Of a DNA stretch of 45,419 nt, positions 1-9,635 are shown in pieces; the first letter of the stretch is position 1, and each line of letters opens with the position of its first letter. The translations under genes and the position numbers were made by a program. The stretch spans positions 1 to 45,419 of the forward strand of contig JASLEM010000132.1 in the NCBI GenBank assembly GCA_030151165.1. Direction: 5' to 3'. The stretch is from Burkholderiaceae bacterium (GTDB lineage: Bacteria > Pseudomonadota > Gammaproteobacteria > Burkholderiales > Burkholderiaceae). The notes beneath the pieces were generated by a model. The model made no database searches, was not told the DNA's origin, and was given only the letters and a program-made list of their open reading frames with translations.

Positions 1-1
1 C

Positions 2-205
2 ATGCCCAAGATGAAGACCAAGAAGAGCGCGGCCAAGCGGTTCCGCGTCCGTCCGGGTGGTACCGTCAAGCGCGGTCAGGCGTTCAAGCGCCACATCCTC
101 ACGAAGAAGACCACGAAGAACAAGCGCCACCTGCGCGGCGCTGTGAACGTGCATGAGACCAACATGGGTCACATGGCTCAGATGCTGCCGTTCGCCGGCC
201 TCTGA
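2..205 (+). CDS. rpmI: 50S ribosomal protein L35
   Basis: This 67-residue basic protein is a component of the large ribosomal subunit. The N-terminus [14 protein letters not shown] and the conserved segment around [12 protein letters not shown] are characteristic of bacterial L35, and the length is normal for the family. The ATG lies at base 2, so the ribosome binding site and the usual upstream partner infC are outside the window. It is followed 32 nt later by rplT, the classical infC-rpmI-rplT arrangement, and is surely co-transcribed with it. Confidence 0.98.
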   Translation: MPKMKTKKSAAKRFRVRPGGTVKRGQAFKRHILTKKTTKNKRHLRGAVNVHETNMGHMAQMLPFAGL

Positions 206-237
206 ACTTCCAAGTTACGGACTGAAAGGAATAACTC

Positions 238-594
238 ATGCCTCGCGTCAAACGTGGTGTAACGGCTCGCGCCCGCCACAAGAAGATCCTCGCCCTGGCC
301 AAGGGCTACCGCGGTCGCCGCAAGAACGTCTACCGCGTTGCCAAGCAAGCGGTGATGAAGGCGGGTCAGTACGCCTACCGTGACCGCCGCACCCGCAAGC
401 GCGTCTTCCGCGCCCTGTGGATCGCCCGTATCAACGCCGGCGCCCGTTCGCACGGCGTCACGTACAGCCGCTTCATCGCCGGCCTGAAGAAGGCGTCGAT
501 CGAGCTGGACCGCAAGGTCCTGTCCGACATGGCCATCAACGACCCGGCCGCCTTTGGCGCGATCGTCGACAAGGTGAAGGCTTCGCTGGCTTGA
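238..594 (+). CDS. rplT: 50S ribosomal protein L20
   Basis: The 118-residue product is full-length L20, a large-subunit protein needed early in 50S assembly. It starts [18 protein letters not shown] and contains the family segment [21 protein letters not shown]. The ATG is preceded by an AAAGGA Shine-Dalgarno at a proper distance. In many bacteria L20 represses its own operon by binding leader mRNA; no such site can be judged here because the operon leader is outside the window. Three stem-loops follow the stop codon, before pheS. Confidence 0.98.
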   Translation: MPRVKRGVTARARHKKILALAKGYRGRRKNVYRVAKQAVMKAGQYAYRDRRTRKRVFRALWIARINAGARSHGVTYSRFIAGLKKASIELDRKVLSDMAINDPAAFGAIVDKVKASLA

Positions 595-609
595 ACGTGA
601 TCGACCGCA

Positions 610-670
610 GCCGGCCTTGCTGAGGCTGGCGGCGATCAACAGCCACGGGAGGGCGCTTCGGCGCCGTCCC
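610..670 (+). promoter_or_regulatory. Two stem-loops in the rplT-pheS spacer
   Basis: Hairpin 1 pairs 610-617 with 623-630 (8 pairs, one G-U). Hairpin 2 pairs 647-656 with 661-670 around a UUCG tetraloop (9 of 10 positions pair). The 5' arm of hairpin 1 (GCCGGCCT) can also pair with AGGCCG in the 5' arm of the terminator-like hairpin at 674-709, so mutually exclusive structures are possible. This resembles an attenuator leader, but its function is inferred. Confidence 0.45.
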
Positions 671-673
671 GGC

Positions 674-709
674 AAAAGGCCGACACCTTGGTGCCGGCCT
701 TTTCTTTTT
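674..709 (+). terminator. Terminator or attenuator before pheS
   Basis: The arm AAAAGGCCGACACC (674-687) is complementary to GGTGCCGGCCTTTT (690-703) with one mismatch, and the stem is followed by the T-rich run TTTTCTTTTT. This is a textbook intrinsic terminator shape. It lies 42 nt before the pheS ATG, so it either separates rplT from pheST or acts as a conditional attenuator for pheST, as is known for E. coli pheST. Confidence 0.7.
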
Positions 710-750
710 CCAGATTCGTTTTCGTTTTCCAAACGCTCCCGACGCCCGAC

Positions 751-1779
751 ATGACGACCGACCTCGATCTCCTGGTGCAGTCCGCCGACACCGATTTCTC
801 CGCCGCCGCCACGCCGGCCGACCTGGAGAACGCGAAGGCGCGTTTCCTCGGCAAGACCGGTCGCGTGACCGAGCTGCTGAAGAGCCTGGCCGCCTTGCCG
901 GTCGAGGAGAAAAAGGCGCGTGGCGCCGAGATCAACGTCGTCAAGCAGCGCATCGAGGCCGCGCTGACGGCGCGCCGCCAGGCGCTCGCCGATGCCGAAC
1001 TCGAGCAGCAGCTGAAGGCCGAGGCGCTGGACGTCACGCTGCCCGGCCGCGCGCGCGGGCAGGGCGGCCTGCACCCGGTCACGCGCACGCTCGAGCGCAT
1101 CGAGCAGATCTTCGGCTCGATGGGCTTCGACGTCGCCGACGGCCCCGAGATCGAAGAGGACTGGTACAACTTCACCGCGCTCAACACGCCGGAAGACCAC
1201 CCGGCGCGCTCGATGCACGACACGTTCTACGTCGAAGGCGGCTACGTGCTGCGCACCCACACCAGCCCGATGCAGGTGCGTTACGCGATGCAGCACGTCG
1301 AGCGGTACAAGGACGCGAAGAGCATGCCCGAGATCCGCGTCATCGCGCCGGGCCGCACGTACCGCGTCGACAGCGACGCCACCCACTCGCCGATGTTCCA
1401 CCAGTGCGAAGGCCTGTGGATCGGCGAGAACGTGAGCTTCAAGGACCTGCGCTCGGTCTTCACCGACTTCCTGCGCAAGTTCTTCGAGACCGACGACCTC
1501 GAGATCCGCTTCCGCCCGTCGTTCTTCCCGTTCACCGAGCCCTCGGCCGAGGTCGACATCGCGTTCGCGTCCGGCCCGCTGAAGGGCCGCTGGCTCGAGG
1601 TAGCCGGCTCCGGCCAGGTGCACCCGAACGTCGTGCGCAACTTCGGCCTCGACCCGGAGCGCTACATCGGCTTCGCGTTCGGCATGGGCCCGGATCGCCT
1701 GACCATGCTGCGCTACGGCGTCAACGACCTGCGCCAGTTCTTCGACGGCGACCTGCGCTTCCTGTCGCAGTTCCGCTGA
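751..1779 (+). CDS. pheS: Phenylalanyl-tRNA synthetase alpha subunit
   Basis: The 342-residue product is the catalytic alpha subunit of the (alpha-beta)2 enzyme that charges tRNA-Phe. The N-terminal coiled coil (about residues 1-100) precedes the class II core. Visible core motifs include [34 protein letters not shown] and [32 protein letters not shown]. The ATG at 751 gives the usual N-terminus MTTDLDLL. The frame is open upstream to TTG 688 and would add a Phe-rich stretch, which I reject as part of the protein. No clear Shine-Dalgarno precedes 751. pheT follows after 70 nt. Confidence 0.97.
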   Translation: MTTDLDLLVQSADTDFSAAATPADLENAKARFLGKTGRVTELLKSLAALPVEEKKARGAEINVVKQRIEAALTARRQALADAELEQQLKAEALDVTLPGRARGQGGLHPVTRTLERIEQIFGSMGFDVADGPEIEEDWYNFTALNTPEDHPARSMHDTFYVEGGYVLRTHTSPMQVRYAMQHVERYKDAKSMPEIRVIAPGRTYRVDSDATHSPMFHQCEGLWIGENVSFKDLRSVFTDFLRKFFETDDLEIRFRPSFFPFTEPSAEVDIAFASGPLKGRWLEVAGSGQVHPNVVRNFGLDPERYIGFAFGMGPDRLTMLRYGVNDLRQFFDGDLRFLSQFR

Positions 1780-1849
1780 TCGCGCGCGCGTCCGCACGTC
1801 CCACTGCCATCCCGAGTCCGACGACTCCCCCGAATCCGAGCTCCTGATC

Positions 1850-4273
1850 ATGCAATTCCCGGAATCCTGGCTGCGCGAGTTCTGCAACCCGCCCATCACC
1901 ACCGCCGCGCTGGCCGACCTCCTGACGATGGCCGGCCTCGAGGTCGAGGAGATGCACTCGGTCGCGCCGCCGTTCAGCGGCATCGTCGTCGCCGAGATCG
2001 TCGAGGCCGTGCAGCACCCGAACGCCGACAAGCTGCGCGTCTGCAAGGTCGACGCGGGCGCGGCGTCGCCCGGCGGCCTGCTGCAGATCGTCTGCGGCGC
2101 GCCGAACGCGCGCGTGGGCATCCGCGTGCCGCTCGCGATGGTCGGGGCCGAGCTTCCTCGGGGCGAAGACGGCAAGCCGTTCAAGATCGGCGTCGGCAAG
2201 CTGCGCGGCGTCGAGAGCTTCGGCATGCTGTGCTCCGCGCGGGAGCTGAAGCTGTCGGAAGACCACGGCGGCCTGCTCGAGCTGCCGCTGGATACGCCCT
2301 TGGGTATCAACGTCCGCGATGCGCTGAAGCTCGACGACACGCTCTTCACGCTCAAGCTCACGCCCAACCTCGCGCACAACCTGTCGGTGCTGGGCGTCGC
2401 GCGCGAGGTCTCCGCGCTGACGGGCACGCCGCTGAACGTGCCGTCGTTCGCGCCGGTCAAGCCGACGCACGACGACAACGTCCCGGTCACGATCGAGGCG
2501 CCCGACCTGTGCGGCCGCTGGGCGGGCCGCGTCGTGCACGGCGTGAACCCGAAGGCGACGACGCCGGCGTGGATCGTCGAGCGCCTTGCGCGCTGCGGCC
2601 AGCGCGCGGTGTCGCCGCTGGTCGACATCTCGAACTACGTGATGTTCGAGCTCGGCCGCCCGTCGCACATCTTCGATCACGCGAAGATCCACGATGCGCT
2701 CGTGATCCGCTGGGCGAAGCCGGGCGAGACGCTCAAGCTGCTGAACGGCAACACGGTGACGCTGGACGAGAAGGTCGGCGTCGTGGCCGACACGGCCGGC
2801 CCCGAGTCGCTCGCCGGCATCATGGGCGGCGACGCGTCGGCGGTGTCGGGCGACACCACCAGCGTCTACGTCGAGGCCGCGTTCTGGTGGCCCGAGGCCG
2901 TCGCGGGCCGCTCGCGCCGCTTCAACTTCTCGACCGACGCCGGCCACCGCTTCGAGCGCGGCGTCGACGCCGAGACCATCGTGCCGCACCTCGAGCGCGT
3001 CACGCAGCTGATCCTCGACATCTGCGGCGGTTCGGCCGGCCCGGTCAACGACGTCGTCACGAAACTGCCCGAGCGCAAGCCCGTCACGCTGCGCGTCGCG
3101 CGCGCGGCCAAGGTCATCGGCATGCCGGTGACGCAGGAGGAGTGCGCCGGCGTGATGAAGCGCCTCGGCCTGCAGTACACCGAGGCCGACGGCACGATCA
3201 CCGTCACGCCGCCGAGCTGGCGCTTCGACCTGCAGATCGAGGAAGACCTGATCGAGGAAGTCGTGCGCGTGCTCGGCTTCGGCCGCCTGCCCGACACCCC
3301 GCCGATCGCGCCGGTCACGCCGCGCGTGCGCCTCGAGGCCAGCCGCTCGATGCATGCGGTGCGCCGCGCCGTCGCCGCGCTCGACTACCAGGAGACGATC
3401 AACTTCTCGTTCGTCGAGGCGCGCTGGGAGCACGAGCTCGCCGGCAACGCCGACCCGATCAAGGTGCTGAACCCGATCGCCGCGCCGCTCGCCGTGATGC
3501 GCTCCAGCCTCGTCGGCAGCCTCGTGCAGATCCTCGGCAACAACCTCGCGCGCAAGGCGCCGCGCGTGCGCATCTTCGAGATCGGCCGCGTGTTCACGCG
3601 CGATGCGAGCGTCGCGTCCACGCTCACGACGGTGGCCGGCATCGCGCAGCCGATGCGCATCGCCGGCCTCGCGTGGGGCCCGGTCGATGCGCTGCAGTGG
3701 GGCGAGGCCGAACGCCAGGTCGACTTCTTCGACGCGAAGGGCGACGTCGAGCAGCTGCTCGCGCCGCGCACCGTCACGTTCGCGCCCGCCGGGCATCCCG
3801 CGATGCATCCGGGCCGTTGCGCCAAGGTGATCGTCGACGGCCAGGCCATCGGCCATGTCGGCGAGCTGCATCCGCGCTGGCGCCAGGGCTACGACCTGCC
3901 GTCCGCGCCGGTGCTGTTCGAGCTCGACCTCGCTGCCGTGCAGCAGCGCGACGTGCCGCAGGCGCAGCCGCTGCCGCGCCAGCAGGCCGCGCGCCGCGAC
4001 CTCGCGCTCGTGGTGCAGGAGACCGTGACGCACGACGCGCTGATCGGCGCGCTGCGCGCCGACCCGTCGGGCCTCGTGCGTTCGGCGACGCTGTGGGACG
4101 TGTATCGCCCGACCAAGGCCGGTGCCGATTTCGCCGACGGCGAGCGCAGCCTGGCCGTGCGCCTGGAGGTGCTGTCCGACGACGCGACGCTCACCGACGA
4201 GCAGATCGCGGCGGCGGTCGGCGCGGCGGTCGCGCGCGCGACGGCGGCCTGCGGCGCGCGCCTGCGCGCCTGA
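1850..4273 (+). CDS. pheT: Phenylalanyl-tRNA synthetase beta subunit
   Basis: The 807-residue product has the normal length of the bacterial beta subunit. It begins [35 protein letters not shown]. It shows the N-terminal tRNA-binding OB-fold (about 40-150, [15 protein letters not shown]), the B3/B4 editing region, the B5 domain, a class II-like core, and a C-terminal ferredoxin-like anticodon-binding domain (about 715-807). It pairs with PheS. ihfA begins 7 nt after the stop, as in E. coli, where pheST and ihfA are linked. Confidence 0.97.
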   Translation: MQFPESWLREFCNPPITTAALADLLTMAGLEVEEMHSVAPPFSGIVVAEIVEAVQHPNADKLRVCKVDAGAASPGGLLQIVCGAPNARVGIRVPLAMVGAELPRGEDGKPFKIGVGKLRGVESFGMLCSARELKLSEDHGGLLELPLDTPLGINVRDALKLDDTLFTLKLTPNLAHNLSVLGVAREVSALTGTPLNVPSFAPVKPTHDDNVPVTIEAPDLCGRWAGRVVHGVNPKATTPAWIVERLARCGQRAVSPLVDISNYVMFELGRPSHIFDHAKIHDALVIRWAKPGETLKLLNGNTVTLDEKVGVVADTAGPESLAGIMGGDASAVSGDTTSVYVEAAFWWPEAVAGRSRRFNFSTDAGHRFERGVDAETIVPHLERVTQLILDICGGSAGPVNDVVTKLPERKPVTLRVARAAKVIGMPVTQEECAGVMKRLGLQYTEADGTITVTPPSWRFDLQIEEDLIEEVVRVLGFGRLPDTPPIAPVTPRVRLEASRSMHAVRRAVAALDYQETINFSFVEARWEHELAGNADPIKVLNPIAAPLAVMRSSLVGSLVQILGNNLARKAPRVRIFEIGRVFTRDASVASTLTTVAGIAQPMRIAGLAWGPVDALQWGEAERQVDFFDAKGDVEQLLAPRTVTFAPAGHPAMHPGRCAKVIVDGQAIGHVGELHPRWRQGYDLPSAPVLFELDLAAVQQRDVPQAQPLPRQQAARRDLALVVQETVTHDALIGALRADPSGLVRSATLWDVYRPTKAGADFADGERSLAVRLEVLSDDATLTDEQIAAAVGAAVARATAACGARLRA

Positions 4274-4280
4274 TGCTGCG

Positions 4281-4724
4281 ATGATGTCGACCATGGACGA
4301 CCCTTCCCGCGACGCCGCCGCCATCCCCCGTTCCGACGATCTCGAGTCCGCCTCCGCTGCCACCATGTCCGAGCCGACCCGCACCGACACCGTCATCCTG
4401 CCGTCGCTCGAGACGCCGACGCTCACCAAGGCCGAGCTCGCCGACCTGCTGTTCGAGCGCATCGGCCTGAACAAGCGCGAGTCCAAGGATCTCGTCGAGG
4501 CGTTCTTCGACCTGCTGCACGACGCGCTCGTGCACGGCCGCGAGGTCAAGCTGTCGGGCTTTGGCAACTTCACGATCCGCGGCAAGGCGTCGCGCCCGGG
4601 GCGCAATCCGCGCACCGGCGAATCGATCCCGATCAAGGCGCGCAACGTCGTCACCTTCCACTCGAGCCACAAGCTCAAGGCCATCGTCCAGGGCGACATA
4701 CCGCCGGCCGAGGAGTTCGAGTAA
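4281..4724 (+). CDS. ihfA: Integration host factor alpha subunit
   Basis: IHF is a heterodimeric DNA-bending protein. The core from [37 protein letters not shown] through [26 protein letters not shown] to [14 protein letters not shown] matches IhfA, including the DNA-intercalating proline region RPGRNP. E. coli IhfA has about 99 residues; from ATG 4281 this has 147 with an acidic, low-complexity N-terminal extension. Other ATGs are at 4284, 4293 and 4365. None has a good Shine-Dalgarno, but codons between 4281 and 4365 show the same G/C third positions as the core, favouring the longer form. Translation is probably coupled to pheT. Confidence 0.93.
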   Translation: MMSTMDDPSRDAAAIPRSDDLESASAATMSEPTRTDTVILPSLETPTLTKAELADLLFERIGLNKRESKDLVEAFFDLLHDALVHGREVKLSGFGNFTIRGKASRPGRNPRTGESIPIKARNVVTFHSSHKLKAIVQGDIPPAEEFE

Positions 4725-4797
4725 AGTCTGAGCCCCACTCCCGAGACCGTTGATTTGAAAGACGGACGGAGACGGGAGTTCCACGGGAGCGGACACG

Positions 4798-4905
4798 ATG
4801 AGATTTGCCAGTGAGCGGGGCCTGCGGGCCCGCGCGAAGCGGCGCGACGACGCGCGGCGTGCCTGCGCGCGCCGCCCGCGCGACATGCGCGAGGTGCGCC
4901 CTTGA
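4798..4905 (+). CDS. Possible 35-residue coupled leader ORF before merR-like gene
   Basis: An ATG at 4798 has a strong GGGAG Shine-Dalgarno 8 nt upstream and opens a 35-codon arginine-rich frame (MRFASERGLRARAKRR...). Its TGA (4903-4905) overlaps the TTG start of the MerR-type gene, so translation of the downstream gene could be coupled to it. Third positions are G/C-rich, as in real genes here, but GC-rich DNA makes such frames common. I recognise no family. Confidence 0.35.
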   Translation: MRFASERGLRARAKRRDDARRACARRPRDMREVRP

Positions 4906-5693
4906 CCACCGAGAACAAGCCCCTGCCGGCGATCCCCGCCAAGCGCTACTTCACCATCGGCGAGGTGAGCGAGCTGTGCGGCGTCAAGGCCTATGTCCTG
5001 CGCTACTGGGAGCAGGAGTTCACGCAGCTCAAGCCGATGAAGCGGCGCGGCAACCGCCGCTACTACCAGCACCACGAGGTGCTGCTGATCCGCCGCATCC
5101 GCGACCTGCTGTACGAGCAGGGCTTCACGATCAGCGGCGCGCGCAACCAACTCGTCGACGCCGGCGTCCACGCCCACGTGCACGCGGCCGCCGACGCGCC
5201 TGACGCGCTCGACGAGGCGCCGCTCGACGCCGACGACGACACGGACGAGATCGACGCCGCCGCGCGCGCCCACGCGCGCCGCGACCCCGCGGCCCGCACG
5301 CGCGCGAGCGACCTGCCGAACCTCGCGCCGGCGCGCCCGCTGGCGGCTGAGCCGTCCCATGCCGACACCGATGCCGAGCGCGCGGACCCGTTCAATCGCG
5401 GCGGTGCCGGCGCACTCGACGACGACGCGCTCGCCGCGATGGCGCGCGACGACGTCGCGGTCATCGAGCGCATCGGCCGCGAACGCGGCGAGATCGACGC
5501 CGACACGAGCCGCGCCGCGGTCGCGGCCACCTCGCGCACGCCTGCCGCCAACGCGGGCAACGTGCGCTCGGCCGCATTGCAGGCGCGCAAGACGGCGGGC
5601 AGCGCGTCCGCACCGTCGCCGGCGAGCGGCGTCTACGACACCGAACAGATCCGCGCCGAGCTGCTCGCGATCCGTGCGTTGCTGGTGAGTTGA
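4902..5693 (+). CDS. MerR-family transcriptional regulator
   Basis: The 263-residue protein has an N-terminal MerR winged helix-turn-helix (about residues 14-85: YFTIGEVSELCGVKAYVLRYWEQEF, GNRRYYQHHEVLLIRRIRDLL). A long Ala/Asp/Arg-rich low-complexity linker follows, with a short C-terminal helix (YDTEQIRAELLAIRALL). MerR-like genes of this type sit next to ihfA in many proteobacteria; the effector is unknown and no metal-binding cysteines are seen. The start is TTG 4902, with GAGG at 4891-4894, 7 nt upstream. No ATG is available in frame. It directly precedes tRNA-Pro. Confidence 0.88.
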   Translation: MTTENKPLPAIPAKRYFTIGEVSELCGVKAYVLRYWEQEFTQLKPMKRRGNRRYYQHHEVLLIRRIRDLLYEQGFTISGARNQLVDAGVHAHVHAAADAPDALDEAPLDADDDTDEIDAAARAHARRDPAARTRASDLPNLAPARPLAAEPSHADTDAERADPFNRGGAGALDDDALAAMARDDVAVIERIGRERGEIDADTSRAAVAATSRTPAANAGNVRSAALQARKTAGSASAPSPASGVYDTEQIRAELLAIRALLVS

Positions 5694-5734
5694 AATCTTC
5701 GCGATGCGCGTCCGGAGTGCTCGCGATTTCAGGC

Positions 5735-5740
5735 TATACT
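5735..5740 (+). promoter_or_regulatory. -10 hexamer of the tRNA-Pro promoter
   Basis: TATACT lies 11 nt before the first base of tRNA-Pro, a normal place for a -10 box of a stable-RNA promoter. No good -35 hexamer is visible at 16-18 nt upstream, so the assignment rests on the -10 box and its position. Confidence 0.5.
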
Positions 5741-5750
5741 AGAGAGCTAG

Positions 5751-5828
<78 letters not shown>

Positions 5829-5846
5829 AAAATAGTAAGAAGAATC

Positions 5847-5887
5847 AACAGCTTAGCGGCCTCGGCCTCTAGGCTGTTTTTCTTTCC
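5847..5887 (+). terminator. Intrinsic terminator after tRNA-Pro
   Basis: AACAGCTTAG (5847-5856) pairs with CTAGGCTGTT (5869-5878), ten pairs with one G-U, followed by a T-rich run (TTTTTCTTT). It lies 18 nt after the tRNA and is a standard intrinsic terminator. The remaining ~200 nt up to the end of HK1 (5888-6090) show no further gene or clear signal. Confidence 0.8.
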
Positions 5888-6090
5888 GCGGTCGATTCTC
5901 GTCGTCTTCGCGAAATTTCCCCCCACGTCTTCCACCACGGCGCTCGCCACTCGCGAAGGACGGTCCGTGCGTCTCGCGGGCGTGTGCGTATCGCCGCATT
6001 GCCCGACGCGCACGACCTCGCCCGTTGGACGTCGAGGGGCGAGGCCGAAGCAGCGCGTCCCGGCCGCAACGACGAATCGTGAACCTGCGG

Positions 6091-9000
6091 TCAGTGCAGG
6101 AACGCCAAGAACCTCCGCGACCAGCCGAGATCGGGCCGGATGCGTGCCTCGACGCGAACCTCGGTGCCGCCCGCTTGCGCACGGCCGATCTCCAACCGAG
6201 CGCCGATCGCGCGTGCACGCTCGCGCATGCCGACCAAGCCCCAATGCCTGTTCTTGACCGCGCCGAGGTCGAAGCCGACGCCGTCGTCGACGATCGTCAC
6301 GACGAGACGATCCGGGGCGGCGAGCAAGGCGAGCGAAACGCGGCGCGCATGCGCATGCGTGAAAGCGTTGACCAGCGCCTCCCGCACGATCATCCGCAGC
6401 TGGTCGTCGGTTTCGGGCGCAAGACGCGGCAGCCCGCCGCGCTGCTCGAACTGGAACAGGACGCCATCACTGCGGGTCGCCAATGCTTCGCCGTAGCGGC
6501 GCAACGCCGCGGCGAGGTCCAACGGCTCGGCGTCTCGTGCGCGCAATTGAGTCACGCGATCCCGCGCTTCGCCGACAACGGCATCGGCCGTGTCCAGCAG
6601 GCCCTCGAGCCTCAGGCGCCGTGGATCCGTGGACGCCAGTTCGTTGACCGCCACTTGCAGGTTCAGCACCAGGCCGGTCGTTCCCTGCAGCAGCGTGTCA
6701 TGCAGTTCGCGCGCGATCCGATCGCGCTCGTGCGCGCGCGTCTCGACCTCCCGTCGCACGCGTTGCTCCGCTCGACGAAGCCGCATGCGGTGGAGCGCCA
6801 GGAACAGAAGTACCACGGCCAGAACCGTCATCGCAGCGAACCAGCGGGTCTGCCAGTAGCGTGGCGCGATGTCGATGGCGAGCTCGCGGTCGATGCCACC
6901 CCAGAGGCCGTCTTCGTTGGCGGCCTGCACCGCGAATCGATAGCTGCCTGGCGGCACGTTCGTGTAGAAAGCACGCCTGCGATCGTCGGCGTCGCGCCAG
7001 TCGTGGTCGAAGCCCTCGAGCCGGTAGCGAAAGTGCAGGCGACGAGGCATGCGCAGGCCGGCCGCGGTGTAGGCGATCTCGAGATTGACCGTGCCGGGCG
7101 GCAGATGGACCGATGCGGACAGCACTTCGGGTCGACCATCGACGACCACGGATTGCACTGACGTCGTCGGCGCCACCCGGTTGCGTTCCAGGTGTGCCGC
7201 GTCGATCCGGAAGACGCCCTTCGTCGTCGCGATCCAGACCCAGCCGTCGCGGGAGAGAACGGCCGAGGGAAGAGGGCGCATGGTCGGCGCCTCTCCGTCC
7301 AGGCCGTCTTCGGCATCGAAACGCGTCATGTCGAGCCGATTGGCTTTTCCTGAAAGCAATCGAGCGACTTCGGATGCCGGCACGAGCAGGACGCCCGCGC
7401 TGGTGTGGAGCCAGAGATCGCCCGATGGCGTCCGCACGATGCCGGCGACTCCGCGAAGTTCGGCACCCTGCCGGTCGAGCACGGTGGCGACGTGCCCGTC
7501 GCGGACGACCTCCAGTCCGCCGACGCCCCCTACCCAGGTGAGGCCGGCGTCGGGCAGGATCGCCAGCGGGTCGGCGATGTGGTGGCCGTCGGAGGTGCCG
7601 AAGATCCGCGTGCCGTGCGGGCCGACGGCGGCCAATTGCTGGTTGTCGAAGCCGATCCAGACCGTGCCATCCGGTGCGAGGCTCAGGGCGTGCGTCAAGG
7701 CGTGCGCCGGCAACCCTGCGCGGTCGTGCATGTCTTCCCAGGACGTGCCAACGCGTCGAAAGACCAGGCCGCCCGACGCGAGGATCCACAGCGTGCCGTC
7801 CGGCAGCACACGCACCGCCTGAAGCTCGGCCGGCGAGGCGGGGCTGAACGCCGGTATGTCCGGCAGCGCGACGCCTTGCACGGCGTCGCCTTGCCAACGC
7901 CGCAACGTGCCCCGGCCGCCGACCCAGGCGTTGCCGAAAGGATCGACGGTCGCAGCGACCACCCCGCAACGAGGCCCCTGGCAATCGACTTCCGGGTCGG
8001 CGAGGCGCTGCACGGATCCGTTTCGCCAGCGCAAGGTGGACTCGTTGTCGCCGGGCAGCCAGACCGACCCATCCGGCGCCGACGCAAGGGCCGCCATGCC
8101 GATCGGCCGGCCTTCGATGGTGACGGGCTTCAGGCGGGTGCTGCGAAAGCCGTCGAGGCCCCCTGTCGTGCCCACCCACAGGTCGCCCTCTCGATCCACG
8201 AACATCGAACGCAGGTGGCCGGTCATCGATTCGGCGACGTGGGCTCCCATGTGCTCGAACTGCGGCACGGTCGGATCGTTGGCCGACGCTTGCCAGGCGA
8301 TGGGGGCCTGGAGCCGGCCGACGCCCCCGTCCAGCATCGACCAGACGCCGCCGTCATGATCGAAGGCCATCAGCTCGGTGCCGCTGGCATTCGGATCGTG
8401 CATGCCCATGCGATCGAACGTCGTGGAAGGCACGCTGTCGGTGCCGTTCAACCGAACCGCGCCGCGCTGGTCGGTCAGCCATGCATCGCCCACCGTGTCG
8501 ACGATCAGGTGATCGGGATAGACCACGGGGCCGATCGCGGTGAAACGGGATTCGCCGTGTCTGGCCGCGTACAGCATGCTCCTCGAGGCGGCCCAGACCG
8601 TGCCTCGACCGTCACCGACCATCGACATCATGTCGGGGAGTCTGCCGCCCACGGGCTCGAAAGGCACCTCGACCCAACGGCCGCTCTCGAGGCGCGAAAC
8701 GCTCGTGGCGTCGGCGATCCAGAGGCGCCCGTCGGCGTCTTCGACCACGCCGCGGATCCGCGTCCTCGGCCGGTCAAGCGGGAACAACGGCGGTGCCGTG
8801 TCGCCGTGACGTATCCGGTAGACATGGCCGCTGGTCGTCCCGACCCAGAGTGCGCCTTCCTGATCGACGGCCAGCGTCGAGATGAAGACGTTCAGCGACG
8901 GTTCGCCGGCGCGCGCGGTCACCCGGATGAATTCGATGCCGTCGAAGCGAACCAGGCCCGCGGGCGTGCCGAGCCAGAGGAAGCCGTCCGGCGTCTGAGC

Positions 9001-9216
9001 GATCTCGCGGATGTCGCTGGGCGCGCCTTCGCGCGTCCCCCAGCGGGTGTGCAGCAGCTGGTCGATCGGCTGGGCAGGGTCGACCGCGTGCGCGAGATTC
9101 ACGACCAACGTCAACGCCGCCGCCGCGACAAGCCGTTCGACGATCGACCAGAGCCGATGAATGGGCTCGGACAGGACGGCAGCTTGCTTGCGAGCGAATC
9201 TCTTCGAAGGCGTCAT
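6091..9216 (-). CDS. HK1: beta-propeller/Y_Y_Y sensor histidine kinase
   Basis: This 1041-residue kinase has a signal/TM segment (about 27-45, ending AHA) and a large periplasmic sensor of Reg_prop-type propeller repeats (DGFLWLGTPAGLVRFDG, EGALWVGTTSGHVYRI and others). A Y_Y_Y domain ends near residue 780 (LRFRYRLEGFDHDWRDAD). It is followed by a TM helix (about 785-805), a HisKA_3 dimerisation domain with phospho-acceptor H839 in RELHDTLLQG, and a HATPase domain (VREALVNAF, DDGVGFD, HWGLVGMRERA). HisKA_3 kinases normally signal to NarL/FixJ-type regulators. The ATG at 9216 overlaps the stop of the upstream single-domain regulator (ATGA), so the pair is translationally coupled. The ligand is unknown. 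HK2 is its paralogue. Confidence 0.93.
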   Translation of the reverse strand: MTPSKRFARKQAAVLSEPIHRLWSIVERLVAAAALTLVVNLAHAVDPAQPIDQLLHTRWGTREGAPSDIREIAQTPDGFLWLGTPAGLVRFDGIEFIRVTARAGEPSLNVFISTLAVDQEGALWVGTTSGHVYRIRHGDTAPPLFPLDRPRTRIRGVVEDADGRLWIADATSVSRLESGRWVEVPFEPVGGRLPDMMSMVGDGRGTVWAASRSMLYAARHGESRFTAIGPVVYPDHLIVDTVGDAWLTDQRGAVRLNGTDSVPSTTFDRMGMHDPNASGTELMAFDHDGGVWSMLDGGVGRLQAPIAWQASANDPTVPQFEHMGAHVAESMTGHLRSMFVDREGDLWVGTTGGLDGFRSTRLKPVTIEGRPIGMAALASAPDGSVWLPGDNESTLRWRNGSVQRLADPEVDCQGPRCGVVAATVDPFGNAWVGGRGTLRRWQGDAVQGVALPDIPAFSPASPAELQAVRVLPDGTLWILASGGLVFRRVGTSWEDMHDRAGLPAHALTHALSLAPDGTVWIGFDNQQLAAVGPHGTRIFGTSDGHHIADPLAILPDAGLTWVGGVGGLEVVRDGHVATVLDRQGAELRGVAGIVRTPSGDLWLHTSAGVLLVPASEVARLLSGKANRLDMTRFDAEDGLDGEAPTMRPLPSAVLSRDGWVWIATTKGVFRIDAAHLERNRVAPTTSVQSVVVDGRPEVLSASVHLPPGTVNLEIAYTAAGLRMPRRLHFRYRLEGFDHDWRDADDRRRAFYTNVPPGSYRFAVQAANEDGLWGGIDRELAIDIAPRYWQTRWFAAMTVLAVVLLFLALHRMRLRRAEQRVRREVETRAHERDRIARELHDTLLQGTTGLVLNLQVAVNELASTDPRRLRLEGLLDTADAVVGEARDRVTQLRARDAEPLDLAAALRRYGEALATRSDGVLFQFEQRGGLPRLAPETDDQLRMIVREALVNAFTHAHARRVSLALLAAPDRLVVTIVDDGVGFDLGAVKNRHWGLVGMRERARAIGARLEIGRAQAGGTEVRVEARIRPDLGWSRRFLAFLH

Positions 9217-9629
9217 TCGGGCTCGCGCGGCTTGTCGCCCATCGCGGCGTGCACGCAACCCAAAAGCTCGTCCTGGCTGAACGGCTTCATGAGAAAGGCG
9301 ATCGCGCCGGCCTTCGTGGCGCGTTCACGCGCGTCGCCATCGGCATGCGCGGAGATGAAGACGATGGGGATGTCGTGCCCGGCCTCCAGCAACTCACGTT
9401 GCACGTCCAGGCCGCTCATTCTCTTCATCCGCACGTCGAGGATGAGGCAGCGCAGCGCGCCGATGCCTTCGGACTGCAGGAACGCTTCGCCCGACGCGAA
9501 GCTCGAGGCCTCGAGTCCGATCGACCGCATCAGCGTGACGATGGACGAACGCACCGAGCGATCGTCATCCACCACGCAGAGGGAGGCATGCTTGTCCACG
9601 TCGATTTCCGTTAAGCCAGCCTTCAGCAT
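9213..9629 (-). CDS. Single-domain response regulator (receiver only)
   Basis: The 138-residue protein consists of one CheY-like receiver and no output domain. The acidic pocket (DDD, residues 21-23), phospho-acceptor D65 (CLILDVRMKRMSGLDVQ), the Ser position (FISAH) and the conserved lysine K115 (FLMKPF) are all present, so it should be phosphorylatable. Its sequence is closest to FixJ-type receivers, and it may act as a phosphate shuttle or sink between HK1 and the giant kinase. The ATG at 9629 lacks a Shine-Dalgarno, and a -10-like hexamer ends only 6 nt before it, suggesting a leaderless mRNA. GTG at codon 11 is an alternative start. It is the first gene of an operon with HK1. Confidence 0.92.
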   Translation of the reverse strand: MLKAGLTEIDVDKHASLCVVDDDRSVRSSIVTLMRSIGLEASSFASGEAFLQSEGIGALRCLILDVRMKRMSGLDVQRELLEAGHDIPIVFISAHADGDARERATKAGAIAFLMKPFSQDELLGCVHAAMGDKPREPE

Positions 9630-9635
9630 TTGAGC

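Noticed and set aside
688..750. In-frame extension of pheS from TTG 688 (Phe-rich)
   Set aside because: The start would lie inside the terminator stem, homologues start near MTTDLD, and the Phe codons can be explained by the T-rich terminator tail.
178..2628. Long open frame on the minus strand opposite rplT, pheS and pheT
   Set aside because: It is antisense to well-identified genes, has Arg/Ala-rich shadow composition and no family signature; the same applies to the minus-strand frame at 1721-4942.
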